Source: Streptomonospora salina (lineage in GTDB: Bacteria > Actinomycetota > Actinomycetes > Streptosporangiales > Streptosporangiaceae). Taken from it: 64,000 nt of DNA. The notes beneath the pieces were generated by a model. The model saw only the letters and a program-made list of their open reading frames with translations, was not told the DNA's origin and did not search any database. A program made the translations under genes and the position numbers. Numbering within the stretch: the stretch's first letter is position 1; the number at the start of each line of letters is the position of its first letter. This document shows, in pieces, positions 52,495 through 60,670 of the stretch. The stretch spans positions 2,015,001 through 2,079,000 of the forward strand of contig NZ_JACHLY010000001.1 of the NCBI RefSeq assembly GCF_014204715.1, written 5' to 3'.

Positions 52495-52776
52495 GGCGGG
52501 GGCTACCGTCCGGCTCGACGGTTTCCGACCACAGACAGCCGGCACAGGACGCCGATGAGCCGACTCGGCTCGGTCCCTCGCCTCCGGCTGCCTCCTGTTC
52601 GGGGCCGAACCGACCCCCGACCGACCCGCCGTCGTCCCGACAAACGGTGACCCGGGTATCTGCTAGCGTCCCTGCTCGTGGACGAAACCGTGTACGTAGG
52701 CAATGAGCTGATTTCATCCTGAGTGTCCAGGTCACAGCCCCGTACCGGCCCGGCGAAACCGCCCCTGACACAAAGA

Positions 52777-52824
52777 AGTCCCTGGTAAGTGAGTTAACGA
52801 CCAAGAAAACCGTCACCAGGGACT
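52777..52824. repeat. 10-bp inverted repeat just before the transposase start
   Basis: AGTCCCTGGT (52777-52786) and ACCAGGGACT (52815-52824) enclose 28 nt; the right arm ends 3 nt before the ATG. A hairpin here would mask the ribosome-binding region. The other IS copy has an equivalent, longer hairpin at the same place. Confidence 0.7.
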
Positions 52825-52827
52825 CCG

Positions 52828-53592
52828 ATGCTGTTCTACCGCGCCTGCCTGCCGTTGTCACGCCGGACGCTGAACCTCGCCGCCCGCACCATCCGCAACC
52901 ACCGCCGGGAGGCCCGTTCTCGGTGGCGCCGCTCGGATGCGGCCCAGCAGGCCCTGCTCGTGCTGGTCCACCTGCGCAAAGGCGAGACCTTCGCCGAGAT
53001 CGGGGCCGGATTCGGCGTCGGGACCACCACCGCCTTGCGCTACGTCCGCGAGACCACCCGTCTGCTCGCCGACCAGGCCCCGGGCCTGGAGCACGGACTG
53101 CGCCGCATCCGCAAACAGGGCTGGGATCACGTGATCCTCGACGGAACGCTCATCGCCTGCGACCGCCTGGCCGCCGATCGGCCCTTCTACTCCGGCAAGC
53201 ACCGCCACCACGGGATAAACACCCGGGTCGTCGCCGATCCCACCGGCGATCCGGTGTGGGTCTCCGGCGCGCTGCCGGGCGCCGTGCACGACACCCGCGC
53301 CGCCCGCGTGTGGCGCATCGGCGACCGCATCGCCGCCGCCGGCCTGTTCGGGCTGGGGGACCAGGGGTATGCGGGCTGTTCGCCGGCGGTGCTCACTCCG
53401 TTCGAAGGACGTGACAAGCCGGAGTGGAAGAAGGAGGCCAACCGCACCCACGCCCGCCTTCGCAGCCCGGGCGAGCGGGCCATGGCCCAGCTCAAGAACT
53501 GGCGGATCCTGCGCCGCCTGCGGTGCTGTCCGCACCGCGCCACCGACATCGCCCGCGCTGTGCTGGTCCTTCAACTACACGAAGCACGATGA
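52828..53592 (+). CDS. IS5-family transposase
   Basis: The 254-residue transposase has an N-terminal HTH (LLVLVHLRKGETFAEIGAGFGVGTTTALRYV) and a DDE-type domain: first D in ILDGTLIACDR, FYSGKHRHHGINTRVVADP, second D at GDQGYAG, and C-terminal GERAMAQLKNWRILRRLR with the Glu. Length and motifs are complete, so it may be active. The stop codon lies inside the right terminal repeat. Confidence 0.88.
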   Translation: MLFYRACLPLSRRTLNLAARTIRNHRREARSRWRRSDAAQQALLVLVHLRKGETFAEIGAGFGVGTTTALRYVRETTRLLADQAPGLEHGLRRIRKQGWDHVILDGTLIACDRLAADRPFYSGKHRHHGINTRVVADPTGDPVWVSGALPGAVHDTRAARVWRIGDRIAAAGLFGLGDQGYAGCSPAVLTPFEGRDKPEWKKEANRTHARLRSPGERAMAQLKNWRILRRLRCCPHRATDIARAVLVLQLHEAR

Positions 53593-53602
53593 AAAGGGCT
53601 CC

Positions 53603-53908
53603 TTGACTCGACAGGACCGGAAAGGCGCCCGCATCAATGATGCGTTCCTCAACATCGTCTCGGGCGTTGAAGATCTTGCCGATGCCGACAACGACACAGC
53701 GTTCGAATTCATCCGGAAGCGGTTCACGGGAACGGACGGCGGGTCACCGGTCCCACTCTCCCACCACAACACCTACCTGGACCAACCCCCGGCCGGTCCC
53801 GAAGAAGCAGTCTTCGGGATATACATGACACGCTCCCCGGAACTTGGTCTACGATACTCTGTGCGGGCTTCCTCCTTTCCGGGTCCGCGCCACACCACCG
53901 AGACATGA
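53603..53908 (+). pseudogene. Possible gene fragment right of IS copy 1
   Basis: After the IS, a frame without a start reads GARINDAFLNIVSGVEDLAD and then a soluble C-terminal region ending at TGA 53908. A possible 5' part (leaderless GTG 52679, MDETVYVGN) lies left of the IS. The two could be one gene split by the insertion, but the join is not proven. Confidence 0.3.
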
Positions 53909-53915
53909 GGGAAAA

Positions 53916-54626
53916 ATGCCAGGACACACTTCTGAAGTACGCAGCACCGACTTGTCCGCACACACACACGAGGACATGCGCAGTCTTATCCGGGGCCTGG
54001 ATGTCCTTAAAGGGCCGTTTCCCGAATTCGATCCCGAGACGACGCCCGATCACCCAGGCGACCTGTTCGCCACTTGGTTCATGCACGCGGTAGACGCGAA
54101 GGTCGCCGAACCGCACGCGATGACCCTCTCGACTGTTACCCCCGAAGGTCGGCCCGAGGCACGAGTCCTGATTCTGAAATCCGTCGACGCGGTCGGATGG
54201 CGGTTCGCCGTCAGCAAAGCCAGCAGCAAAGGCCGGGAACTGGCCCAGAACGCGCATGTTGCACTCACCTTCCACTGGCGCGAGATCGGACGCCAGGTGC
54301 GGGTGTCTGGTGTCGCCCACGAAGAGAGCTCAAAGGACGGTTCCGCGGACTTCCGGGCGCGTTCCTCCGGATCGCGCGAGATGGCCCTCTTGCTCCGCCA
54401 GAGTCAGGTCCTCGAGGAACCGCGGCAGATCGACCGGGAACTGGAATCGGTCCGCCGCAGGCTCGCCGAGGAGCCCGACCTCGTTCCGCCCGAATGGACG
54501 TCCTACGTCGTCAAGGCGGACAAGGTCGAGTTCTGGCAGGCAGACAGCGAACGCCGCCACACCAGGGTGCTCTACAGGCGCGCCGGCGAGGCAGGCACGT
54601 GGTCGCAATGCCGACTGTGGCCGTGA
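53916..54626 (+). CDS. Pyridoxamine 5'-phosphate oxidase family protein (PdxH/PhzG-like)
   Basis: The 236-residue protein from ATG 53916 (GAGGG upstream) has FMN-binding features: HAMTLSTVTPEGRPEARVLILK, WRFAVSKASSKGRELAQN and VALTFHWREIGRQVRVSG, then a C-terminal dimerisation region (VEFWQADSERRHTRVLY) ending in W.QCRLWP, similar to the PNPOx RL.P end. It could oxidise PNP/PMP or, like PhzG, a secondary metabolite. No phenazine genes are nearby. Confidence 0.85.
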   Translation: MPGHTSEVRSTDLSAHTHEDMRSLIRGLDVLKGPFPEFDPETTPDHPGDLFATWFMHAVDAKVAEPHAMTLSTVTPEGRPEARVLILKSVDAVGWRFAVSKASSKGRELAQNAHVALTFHWREIGRQVRVSGVAHEESSKDGSADFRARSSGSREMALLLRQSQVLEEPRQIDRELESVRRRLAEEPDLVPPEWTSYVVKADKVEFWQADSERRHTRVLYRRAGEAGTWSQCRLWP

Positions 54627-54788
54627 GAGAGGCGCCGTGGAAAGGTTTTCACCTGGGAGGGCGGAGATGGGAGCGCGTTATCGCGAAGGCCAGGTCGTCA
54701 CCCATTGGGAGATGGTGGACAGTGAGCTTTTGCCAACCTGGTGTTCGGGCTGCTCGGAGGGTGTACGGCGCGGCGTGGCCACGAACGA

Positions 54789-54847
54789 GTGAAGCTCCTG
54801 GTAGACGGGCGATTGCCTAGATCAAACCGTCCAACCAGGAGCTTCAC
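54789..54847. repeat. 14-bp inverted repeat abutting the transposase start
   Basis: GTGAAGCTCCTGGT (54789-54802) and its exact complement (54834-54847) enclose 31 nt; the right arm ends at the base before the GTG start codon. The hairpin would bury the initiation region and may limit transposase expression. Confidence 0.75.
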
Positions 54848-55645
54848 GTGCTGTCCTACCCCTCCGGGATGAATGTGTCCAGCCGCGCGCTCGGCGTGCT
54901 CGCCGACGCGCTGCGGGCCCACCGCAAACAGGTCGGAACCCGGTGGCGCCGGCTCTCGGCCGGCCGCCAGGCCCTTCTCGCCATCGCCTACCTGCGCAAA
55001 GGCGAGACCTACGCCGATCTGGCCTGCGGATTCATGATCGGCACCTCCACCGTCTACCGCTACCTGCGCGAGGCGATCGGGCTGCTCGCCACGATGGCGC
55101 CGACCCTCGCTCAGGCGGTCGAGATCGCTGCGGGCAAGGCCTTCGTGATCCTCGACGGGACGCTGCTGCGCATCGACCGCGTCGCCATGTCCCGCGGGGA
55201 CGACCGCGCGTTCTACAGCGGCAAGCACAAATGCCACGGAGTGAACGTGCAGGTCGTGGCCGATCCTGCCGGTCGTCCGGTGTGGATCTCACCGGCGCTG
55301 CCCGGGGCCCGCCACGATATGGGCGCCGCCCGCGAGCACGGCATCATCGACGCCTTCACCACGGCCGGGGTGCGCGCGATCGCCGACACCGCCTACCAGG
55401 GCGGCGGCCCGGCGATCCGGGTCCCGCAGCGTCGCCGCCGCATCGACCCCGACACCGGCCGCTACCGGCGGCTGTCGCGGGCGCAGAAAGAGGTCAACAC
55501 CGCCCACGCCCGGCAACGAGGGCCCGGCGAGCGGGTCAACGCCGAACTGAAGAACCGGCGTGTCCTACGGAAGGTCCGTTCTTGCCCCAGCCGGGCTTCC
55601 GACCTCGTCGCCGCAGTTCAGACCCTCATGATCGCCACCCGGTGA
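54848..55645 (+). CDS. IS5-family transposase (copy 2)
   Basis: The 265-residue transposase starts at GTG 54848 or ATG 54869. HTH LLAIAYLRKGETYADLACGFMIGTSTVYRYL, first D in ILDGTLLRIDRV, FYSGKHKCHGVNVQVVADP, second D in ADTAYQGGGPAIRVP, and GERVNAELKNRRVLRKVR. It is clearly related to copy 1 but diverged, so the two are different ISs of one subgroup. Confidence 0.88.
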   Translation: MLSYPSGMNVSSRALGVLADALRAHRKQVGTRWRRLSAGRQALLAIAYLRKGETYADLACGFMIGTSTVYRYLREAIGLLATMAPTLAQAVEIAAGKAFVILDGTLLRIDRVAMSRGDDRAFYSGKHKCHGVNVQVVADPAGRPVWISPALPGARHDMGAAREHGIIDAFTTAGVRAIADTAYQGGGPAIRVPQRRRRIDPDTGRYRRLSRAQKEVNTAHARQRGPGERVNAELKNRRVLRKVRSCPSRASDLVAAVQTLMIATR

Positions 55646-56304
55646 ACAGGTTGGCAAAGGCTCAGTCGTCCGTGGCTGAGCTATCCGGTCCGGGTGATCG
55701 CGGATCGAGCGGACCTGTTCGCCGTCTATCTCGCCGCGGGAACTCCCATGACGTTCGGGCAGGGCACGTTCAGGCTTGGGCCACACCCCTGGCGCTCATT
55801 CGGTCCCTGGTGGAGGTCGGCAGGCGTAGTGCAATTGCACCGCCCAGGCGACTGGTACGCCGTGTGGGCAGTGACCAGCGGCCAGGACGGGTTCCGCGGT
55901 TGGTACGTCAATTTCCAGGAACCCTTTCGGCGCGTTCCCGGTGGGTTCGAGACACTCGACCACGATCTGGATCTCAAGGTGCCGGCCGACGATCTCACCG
56001 GCTATCGCTGGAAGGATACCGAGGAATTCGAGGCGCGGGCGGCGAGAGAAGAGTTGAGCGCTTCGGCAGTACGGGCCGTTCGCGTCGAGGCCGGACGAGT
56101 GGCCGCGATGCTCGATGCAGGGACCACGTGGTGGGACCAGTCGTGGCTGGATTGGCGCGCCCCCGAATCGTGGGAGCACCGCGAGTCCACGCGCCGTTGA
56201 TCAGTCACTCAAGACGACACCGACTGCTCTGCATGAGAGAAAAGGGACCTGTGTAGCGCGCTCCCACACGATCCCGCCACCCAACATTCGTCTCCGGGCT
56301 GACG

Positions 56305-56332
56305 CGGGGCCATCCCACTCGGGATGGCCCCG
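56305..56332. terminator. 12-bp GC-rich hairpin, terminator-like
   Basis: CGGGGCCATCCC pairs perfectly with GGGATGGCCCCG around the loop ACTC. No T-run follows on either strand, but such strong hairpins terminate in actinomycetes. It lies between the DUF402 gene and the recombinase remnant. Confidence 0.6.
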
Positions 56333-56382
56333 GCAAAAAAGGCGGTCGAAACGTTCTGATGGGAGCGTTCTCATTTCCGATA

Positions 56383-57240
56383 AGAGCTCATCTCAAAAGC
56401 CTGCGAGGTGGCGATGACCCTGGCATGATCACGTTCTGTGAGCGATGTGCTGCCCGACGGGCTCTGGGAGATCGTCCAACCCCTGCTGCCGCCGGCCCCG
56501 AAGACCGGCCGACCCCGAGTCGATCAAAGAGCGGTGCTGACCACCGTGCTGTTCGTCCAGGTCTCGGGCTGCTCCTGGGAGAAGGCCGACGGCCTGTTCG
56601 GCGTCACCCGCGCCACCGCCCACCGGTGGTTCCAAACCTGGACCGAGACGGGCCTGTGGCCCACGATCCACCGCGCCGTCTTGGACGAACTGGGCAGAAG
56701 GGCCCTGCTGGACTGGTCTCGCGCCACCGTCGACTCCCAGTCGATCCGCGCCAAGAGAGGGGGAGAACACGGGGCCAAACCCCACTGACCGCGGCAAACC
56801 CGGCTCCAAGCTCCACCTGCTGTGCGACAACCAAGGACTGCCGCTTACCTGCGCGATCTCTGCGGCCAACGTCAACGACGGCGAAGCACTCGAACCCCTG
56901 GTACGGAGCATTCCGGCGGTGCGCTCACGCCGAGGACCCCGCAGGAGGCGTCCCGCCAAGCTGCACGGCGACAAGGCCTACCACTCCCGCGACCGCCGCC
57001 GGCTGCGTGAGCGCCGGATCGGAGTGCGCATCGCCCGCCCCGGTGTCGAGTCGTCCCAGCGGCTGGGCAGGCATCGGTACAAGGTCGAGCGCTCCATCGC
57101 CTGGCTGGGCTCCTACCGCAGACTGAACGTGCGCTGGGAGCGCAAGGCCTCCAACGTCCTGGCCATGCTCGGCATCGCCTGCATCCTCATCTGCTACAAG
57201 CACCTGACCAAGCACGCTGATGGCTTTTGAGATGAGCTCT
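56383..57240. mobile_element. IS5-family (IS427-like) insertion sequence (copy 3), TA duplication
   Basis: Perfect inverted ends: AGAGCTCATCTCAAAAGCC at the left and its exact complement at the right, flanked by TA on both sides (56381-56382 and 57241-57242). TA targets are typical of the IS427 subgroup. The right flank is a serine-recombinase coding fragment. Confidence 0.9.
56438..57230 (+). pseudogene. IS5-family transposase with frameshift (copy 3)
   Basis: The first frame, GTG 56438 to TGA 56788, encodes WEIVQPLLPPAPKTGRP and the HTH region up to RAKRGGEHG. The second frame continues TGPNPTDRGKPGSKLHLLCD and the DDE end (KVERSIAWLGSYRRLNVRWE) to 57230. Joining them needs a +1 (or -2) shift at about 56765. 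Many IS427 elements use a programmed -1 shift, so this direction suggests a 2-nt deletion mutation. It is probably inactive unless shifting occurs. Confidence 0.75.
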
Positions 57241-57242
57241 TA

Positions 57243-57535
57243 TAGACCTCGGTCTTGTCCTCGGGATCTGCGTCATGGAGCACGTCGGCGATGTTGCCGA
57301 GCGCGTCAACGATGCTCATGATGTCGTCCTCGCTCATCCGGCGGTCGGGTCGGTCGCTGCGGTCGAGCTTGACCTGGGCGGCCGAGCGCTGGTCCTGGGT
57401 CTCCTTCCTCCACTCGGTCACTAAAGCGGGGGCGGCGCCGGCTTCCCCAGCTTGCGGTCGCACTCGGCGATCGTGTCCTTGAGCCGCGCCACCTCGCGGC
57501 TATGGCCGGTGTCCTGGTCCCCTTGAGCTCTGACC
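57243..57535 (-). pseudogene. Serine recombinase C-terminal fragment
   Basis: Leftward frames encode REVARLKDTIAECDRKLG and then, after a frameshift near 57435, VTEWRKETQDQRSAAQVKL and DALGNIADVLHDADPEDKTE, the coiled C-terminal region of large serine recombinases of actinomycete phages and ICEs. IS copy 3 cuts it just after VY. The catalytic domain is absent. Confidence 0.65.
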
Positions 57536-57589
57536 AGTTCGTCCGAGGTCGCCGCGGTCTTTCCGGGAGCGAACTCCGCGGCGACGCCG

Positions 57590-57770
57590 CCGATGCGCGC
57601 CAGCACACCCGCATCATCGGCGGCACCGGCACCGGCAAGACCACCCTGCTGCTGAACATGGCCCTGGACGACATCGGCAGGGGCCGCGGGCCGGTGATGA
57701 TCGAGCCCAAGGGCGAGTCCGACCTCCTGCTGCCCCGCATCCCCGACGAGGCGATGGACCGGGTGGTGCG
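57590..57770 (+). pseudogene. Conjugative/type IV secretion ATPase fragment
   Basis: A frame reads RQHTRIIGGTGTGKTTLLLN, a Walker A, then ALDDIGRGRGPVMIEPKGE and RIPDEAMDRVV, the beginning of the nucleotide-binding core of TraD/VirB4-type ATPases found in actinomycete ICEs. It is about 60 codons long and lacks the rest. Confidence 0.65.
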
Positions 57771-57814
57771 TCGGCGGGATGACGGCCGGGGCCGTCAAGG
57801 GGTGAGTGCGACGC

Positions 57815-58393
57815 TCATGCAGGTCGAGGCCCCCATGCCGCGTAACCGATCACCCCCACGGCGGCGAACACGAGTGCGGTGGTCATCGCCGCGGCGCTGT
57901 CCGCGGGCTGCACCAGCCAGGTCAGTACCCGCAGCGCATCCGAGTCCGCCTCGATCGGCACGTTCGCCAGTACGGTTGCCCCGAAGGGAAAGCACCAGCC
58001 GAACGAACCGCCGGCCAGAACCGCGCCGACCCCGGCCAGACCGACCAGACCAACGGCGTCTCTGACGATCACCTCGGTCTGCAGATGGGAATCGGCCAAT
58101 ACATCCACCACAAGGGGGCCGGCCGCTGCCATCGCGGCGAGGGCGACCAGGTGCGCGGCACGCCGGGGCGGCCAGGTGAACGAAGCCGTACGCTCACGTG
58201 CGGCATCGGACCCGCACAGCCCGGCCGAAGCCGCGGCCACCCCCAGTACCATCGTCACGCTCATCAGTCGGCTACCGGTATGGTCGGCTCCCCACCAGAG
58301 GGTGAGTCCCCACAGAAGGACGGCCCCGGTCAGGAACCCGAGCAGTGCGATCGGTAGCTGCCGGGACCGCGTATAGAGGGTCAACCATCTCAT
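57815..58393 (-). CDS. Membrane protein, ABC-transporter accessory subunit (192 aa)
   Basis: Five to six hydrophobic segments (LPIALLGFLTGAVLLWGLTLW, LMSVTMVLGVAAASAGL, AAHLVALAAMAAAGPLVV, AVGLVGLAGVGAVLAGG, AAMTTALVFAAVGVIGYAAW) and no soluble domain. It starts 4 bp inside the end of the 468-aa membrane protein gene and is the last gene of the sigma-controlled operon. Likely a second permease subunit of the adjacent ATPase. Confidence 0.75.
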   Translation of the reverse strand: MRWLTLYTRSRQLPIALLGFLTGAVLLWGLTLWWGADHTGSRLMSVTMVLGVAAASAGLCGSDAARERTASFTWPPRRAAHLVALAAMAAAGPLVVDVLADSHLQTEVIVRDAVGLVGLAGVGAVLAGGSFGWCFPFGATVLANVPIEADSDALRVLTWLVQPADSAAAMTTALVFAAVGVIGYAAWGPRPA

Positions 58394-59796
58394 TGAGGGT
58401 TCCCCCCTTGGGTGAGGAGATCGAGCTGGTCGCCCTCGCAGGTGAGTCCGGCCTCGCGCACGGCGGCGACCCGGCGTATCTGCTCCTCGCGCGGTAGGGA
58501 TCGCAGCGTTTCCCAGGCCGGGCGCACCGTTTCCTGATAGGCGGAGCTATCCTCGGAGATCCACGGGTACAGGTCCGGTATCGGCTGCAGTTCCGCACCC
58601 AGCAGCCAGTTGGCCGTGACGATGCGCGCGGAGATCTCCGCCTCCTCAACGCCGCAGGCCGGGGTTCCGGCGCCGGCGAGGAGCGCCATAAGAAGCCCGT
58701 CCGCACCATCGGACTCCCCTTCTCCGCTCTGCTCGAACTGCACAAGTATGTCGGAGCTCACCGAGACCGTGTCCGCGGTCCGTGACAGTGAAGCCCGCTC
58801 CTCATTACCGAAAGCGGGTACTTCCTCCACCGAGGTCGGCGCTTCCGGCAGGACTGCGAGCTCGGCGAGCGCCTGCCTGGCGGTGCCGGCGAAATCGTCC
58901 AGCAGGTGCTCGTGCAGCCGGGTTACGCACACCCGCGGCCCGTCCTCGTCGCACACCAGCGCCGCCGCTTGGGTGTCATGGGGGTAGGCCGCGCTCGCCT
59001 GGCCCGGTAGCAGGACCATGGCCAGCACACCGCCGAGGAGACCGGGCACCGCTGCGGCGATCCTCGTCCAAGAACCCCGCGCTGCCAGCAGGAGGAACCC
59101 GGTCGCGGCGATACCGAGGAACCACAGCGCCTGGGCAAGGCTCACCTGGTGGGCCACCAGCCGGTAGGCGCTCTCGGCACCGTCGAGTCCCGGTGAAAGC
59201 AGCGCCGCTTTCATGCGCCACGGGTCGGAATCGGGCCCTACGGAGATCCCGACGTTCAGCAGCAGCATGACCAGCGCGTAACCGCCGACCGCCACGAGTG
59301 GCGGCGTCACCGTATACGGCAAGAGGTGGCCGAGCCCCATCCCCAGCAGGCTCCCCGCGACCAGCGCGAGAACACCGACGACGAACACGGCCGGCCAGGA
59401 GAGCGAGAAATAGCTGGTGGCCGGGGCCACCTGCGCCGCCCCTACCGCGAAGACCACCACGTAGGCGAGGGTCACGCCGATCGCCACCGCTGCCACGGGC
59501 ATCGCCGAGTGCTGCCACGAGGGTCGCGGCGTGCTGGAAAGTACCTCGTTCATCCGCGAACGGTGCTGCCGAGTGCCCTGCCAGGCACCGAGGCCGACCA
59601 CCACCGGCCAGGTGAACGTGAGCATGAACCGCTGCCATTGCGCGAGTCCCCCCCACTGCAGGTCCCACGCGCCGGTCCCCTTGGCCCAGGGGCCGGGAAG
59701 CAGGTACAGCAGGGCCAGTGTGAGCACGGCCAAGGCCAAGCAGATCCACGGTGCGGTTGAGCGGCGCAGCTCGGTGCGCAGAATCCTCGTGCTCAT
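58390..59796 (-). CDS. ABC-2-like membrane protein with extracytoplasmic domain (468 aa)
   Basis: About seven N-terminal helices (APWICLALAVLTLALLYLL to AAVPGLLGGVLAMVLLPG) are followed from about residue 270 by a 200-residue soluble domain with Cys pairs (CDEDGPRVCVTR, PACGVEEAE, LTCEGDQ). Operon overlap with the ATPase (ATGA) indicates a permease. The large C-terminal domain is unusual and may sense or bind something outside the membrane. Confidence 0.75.
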   Translation of the reverse strand: MSTRILRTELRRSTAPWICLALAVLTLALLYLLPGPWAKGTGAWDLQWGGLAQWQRFMLTFTWPVVVGLGAWQGTRQHRSRMNEVLSSTPRPSWQHSAMPVAAVAIGVTLAYVVVFAVGAAQVAPATSYFSLSWPAVFVVGVLALVAGSLLGMGLGHLLPYTVTPPLVAVGGYALVMLLLNVGISVGPDSDPWRMKAALLSPGLDGAESAYRLVAHQVSLAQALWFLGIAATGFLLLAARGSWTRIAAAVPGLLGGVLAMVLLPGQASAAYPHDTQAAALVCDEDGPRVCVTRLHEHLLDDFAGTARQALAELAVLPEAPTSVEEVPAFGNEERASLSRTADTVSVSSDILVQFEQSGEGESDGADGLLMALLAGAGTPACGVEEAEISARIVTANWLLGAELQPIPDLYPWISEDSSAYQETVRPAWETLRSLPREEQIRRVAAVREAGLTCEGDQLDLLTQGGNPQ

Positions 59797-60602
59797 CGTG
59801 CCCCCTTCCCGGTGGCGTGGTGGCGGGCCAGCAGGGCCGAATATCCCCGCTCGCTCGGGCTGTCACCGGAATCGGTACCGCTGCCCGCAGCGGCGAGATC
59901 GGCCGCTCGCCCTTGGAACGCCAGGCGCCCCTCATCGACGAGTGCCACATCGGTGCACACGGTGGCGACGTCCTCCACCAGGTGCGTCGACACCACCGTG
60001 CAGGTGTCCTCGCTCAGCCCGCGCAGCAACTGCCTGAACTGCATGCGCTGCGACGGGTCCAGGCCCGCGGTCGGCTCATCGAGCAGCAGGATCCGCGGGC
60101 CGTTCACGATGGCCTGGGCGATTCCGGCCCGGCGCGCCATGCCGCCGGAGAGCGTTTTCATCCGGTCATCGGCCCGGTCCGCCAGACCGACTTTTTCGAT
60201 GGCATGCTGCACCGCATCGGCTATACCGCTCTTGGGCACCTCCTTGAGCCATGCCATGTACTCGACGAACTCGCGGACGGTGAACCTGCGGTAGAAGCCG
60301 AAGTCTTGCGGCAGGTACCCGATCTGGCGCCGTACGCGGCGCATATCGGCGCGCCCTCTGACGGACTCGCCGAGCAGCTCCAGTGCACCGCCCGACGGGC
60401 GCAGTACCGTGGCCAGCGCCCGAATCAAAGTGGTCTTGCCTGCCCCGTTGGGACCCAGCAGGCCGTGCACTCCCGTGCCGAACGCCAGATCGATCCCGTC
60501 CACGGCCATCCGCCGCCCGGCGGCGACCCGCAGCCCTTCGGCGCGGATCTCCCAGGCATGGATCGTCGGGGCGGTCTCGGCCGCCCCCACCACGCGTGCC
60601 AT
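59793..60602 (-). CDS. ABC transporter ATP-binding protein
   Basis: ATG 60602 gives 269 residues. Walker A LLGPNGAGKTTLIRAL, Q-loop IGYLPQDFGFYRRFTV, signature TLSGGMARRAGIAQAI, Walker B ILLLDEPTAGLDP, H-loop VVSTHLVEDVA. It is similar to ATPases of ABC-2 exporters such as bacitracin/lantibiotic-type systems. Upstream lies the zf-HC2 anti-sigma gene, downstream the membrane proteins. Confidence 0.92.
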   Translation of the reverse strand: MARVVGAAETAPTIHAWEIRAEGLRVAAGRRMAVDGIDLAFGTGVHGLLGPNGAGKTTLIRALATVLRPSGGALELLGESVRGRADMRRVRRQIGYLPQDFGFYRRFTVREFVEYMAWLKEVPKSGIADAVQHAIEKVGLADRADDRMKTLSGGMARRAGIAQAIVNGPRILLLDEPTAGLDPSQRMQFRQLLRGLSEDTCTVVSTHLVEDVATVCTDVALVDEGRLAFQGRAADLAAAGSGTDSGDSPSERGYSALLARHHATGKGAR

Positions 60603-60670
60603 CACATCTCTCCTGTCTTCTCCACCTGCCGGGTTTCCGGCTTGAATGCCGGCTTGAGTTCCGACTGCTC

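Larger units (their letters stand above)
52705..53601. mobile_element. IS5-family insertion sequence (copy 1)
   Basis: Imperfect terminal repeats: left GAGCTGATTTCATCC and, complemented, right GAGCCCTTTTCATCG (11 of 15 match), roughly at the given bounds. A transposase gene fills it. No target duplication could be found at these ends, so the limits may be off by a few bases. Confidence 0.65.
54724..55663. mobile_element. IS5-family insertion sequence (copy 2), 940 bp, 3-bp AGT duplication
   Basis: Ends GAGCTTTTGCCAACCT and, complemented, GAGCCTTTGCCAACCT match at 15 of 16 positions. The flanks carry AGT at 54721-54723 and 55664-55666, a 3-bp target duplication; ANT duplications are known from the ISL2 subgroup of IS5. 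The insertion is recent enough to keep intact ends. Confidence 0.9.
54667..56200 (+). pseudogene. DUF402 gene interrupted by IS copy 2
   Basis: The left part, ATG 54667 (GGAGGGCGGAG upstream), encodes MGARYREGQVVTHWEMVDS in exactly 19 codons up to 54723. The right part, from 55667, continues RPWLSYPVRVIADRADLFAV and runs to TGA 56200. Removing the IS and one AGT copy restores an in-frame gene of 196 codons with typical DUF402 layout (WPVRV..., FQEPFRRVPGGFETLDHDLD). DUF402 includes nucleoside phosphatases; here it is disrupted. The right part alone has a GTG at 55694. Confidence 0.85.

Noticed and set aside
52858-53574. Minus-strand ORF of 238 codons
   Set aside because: Antisense shadow of the IS5 transposase.
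52702-53605. Target-site duplication for IS copy 1
   Set aside because: AAT at the left end has no matching copy at the right end with any plausible boundary.
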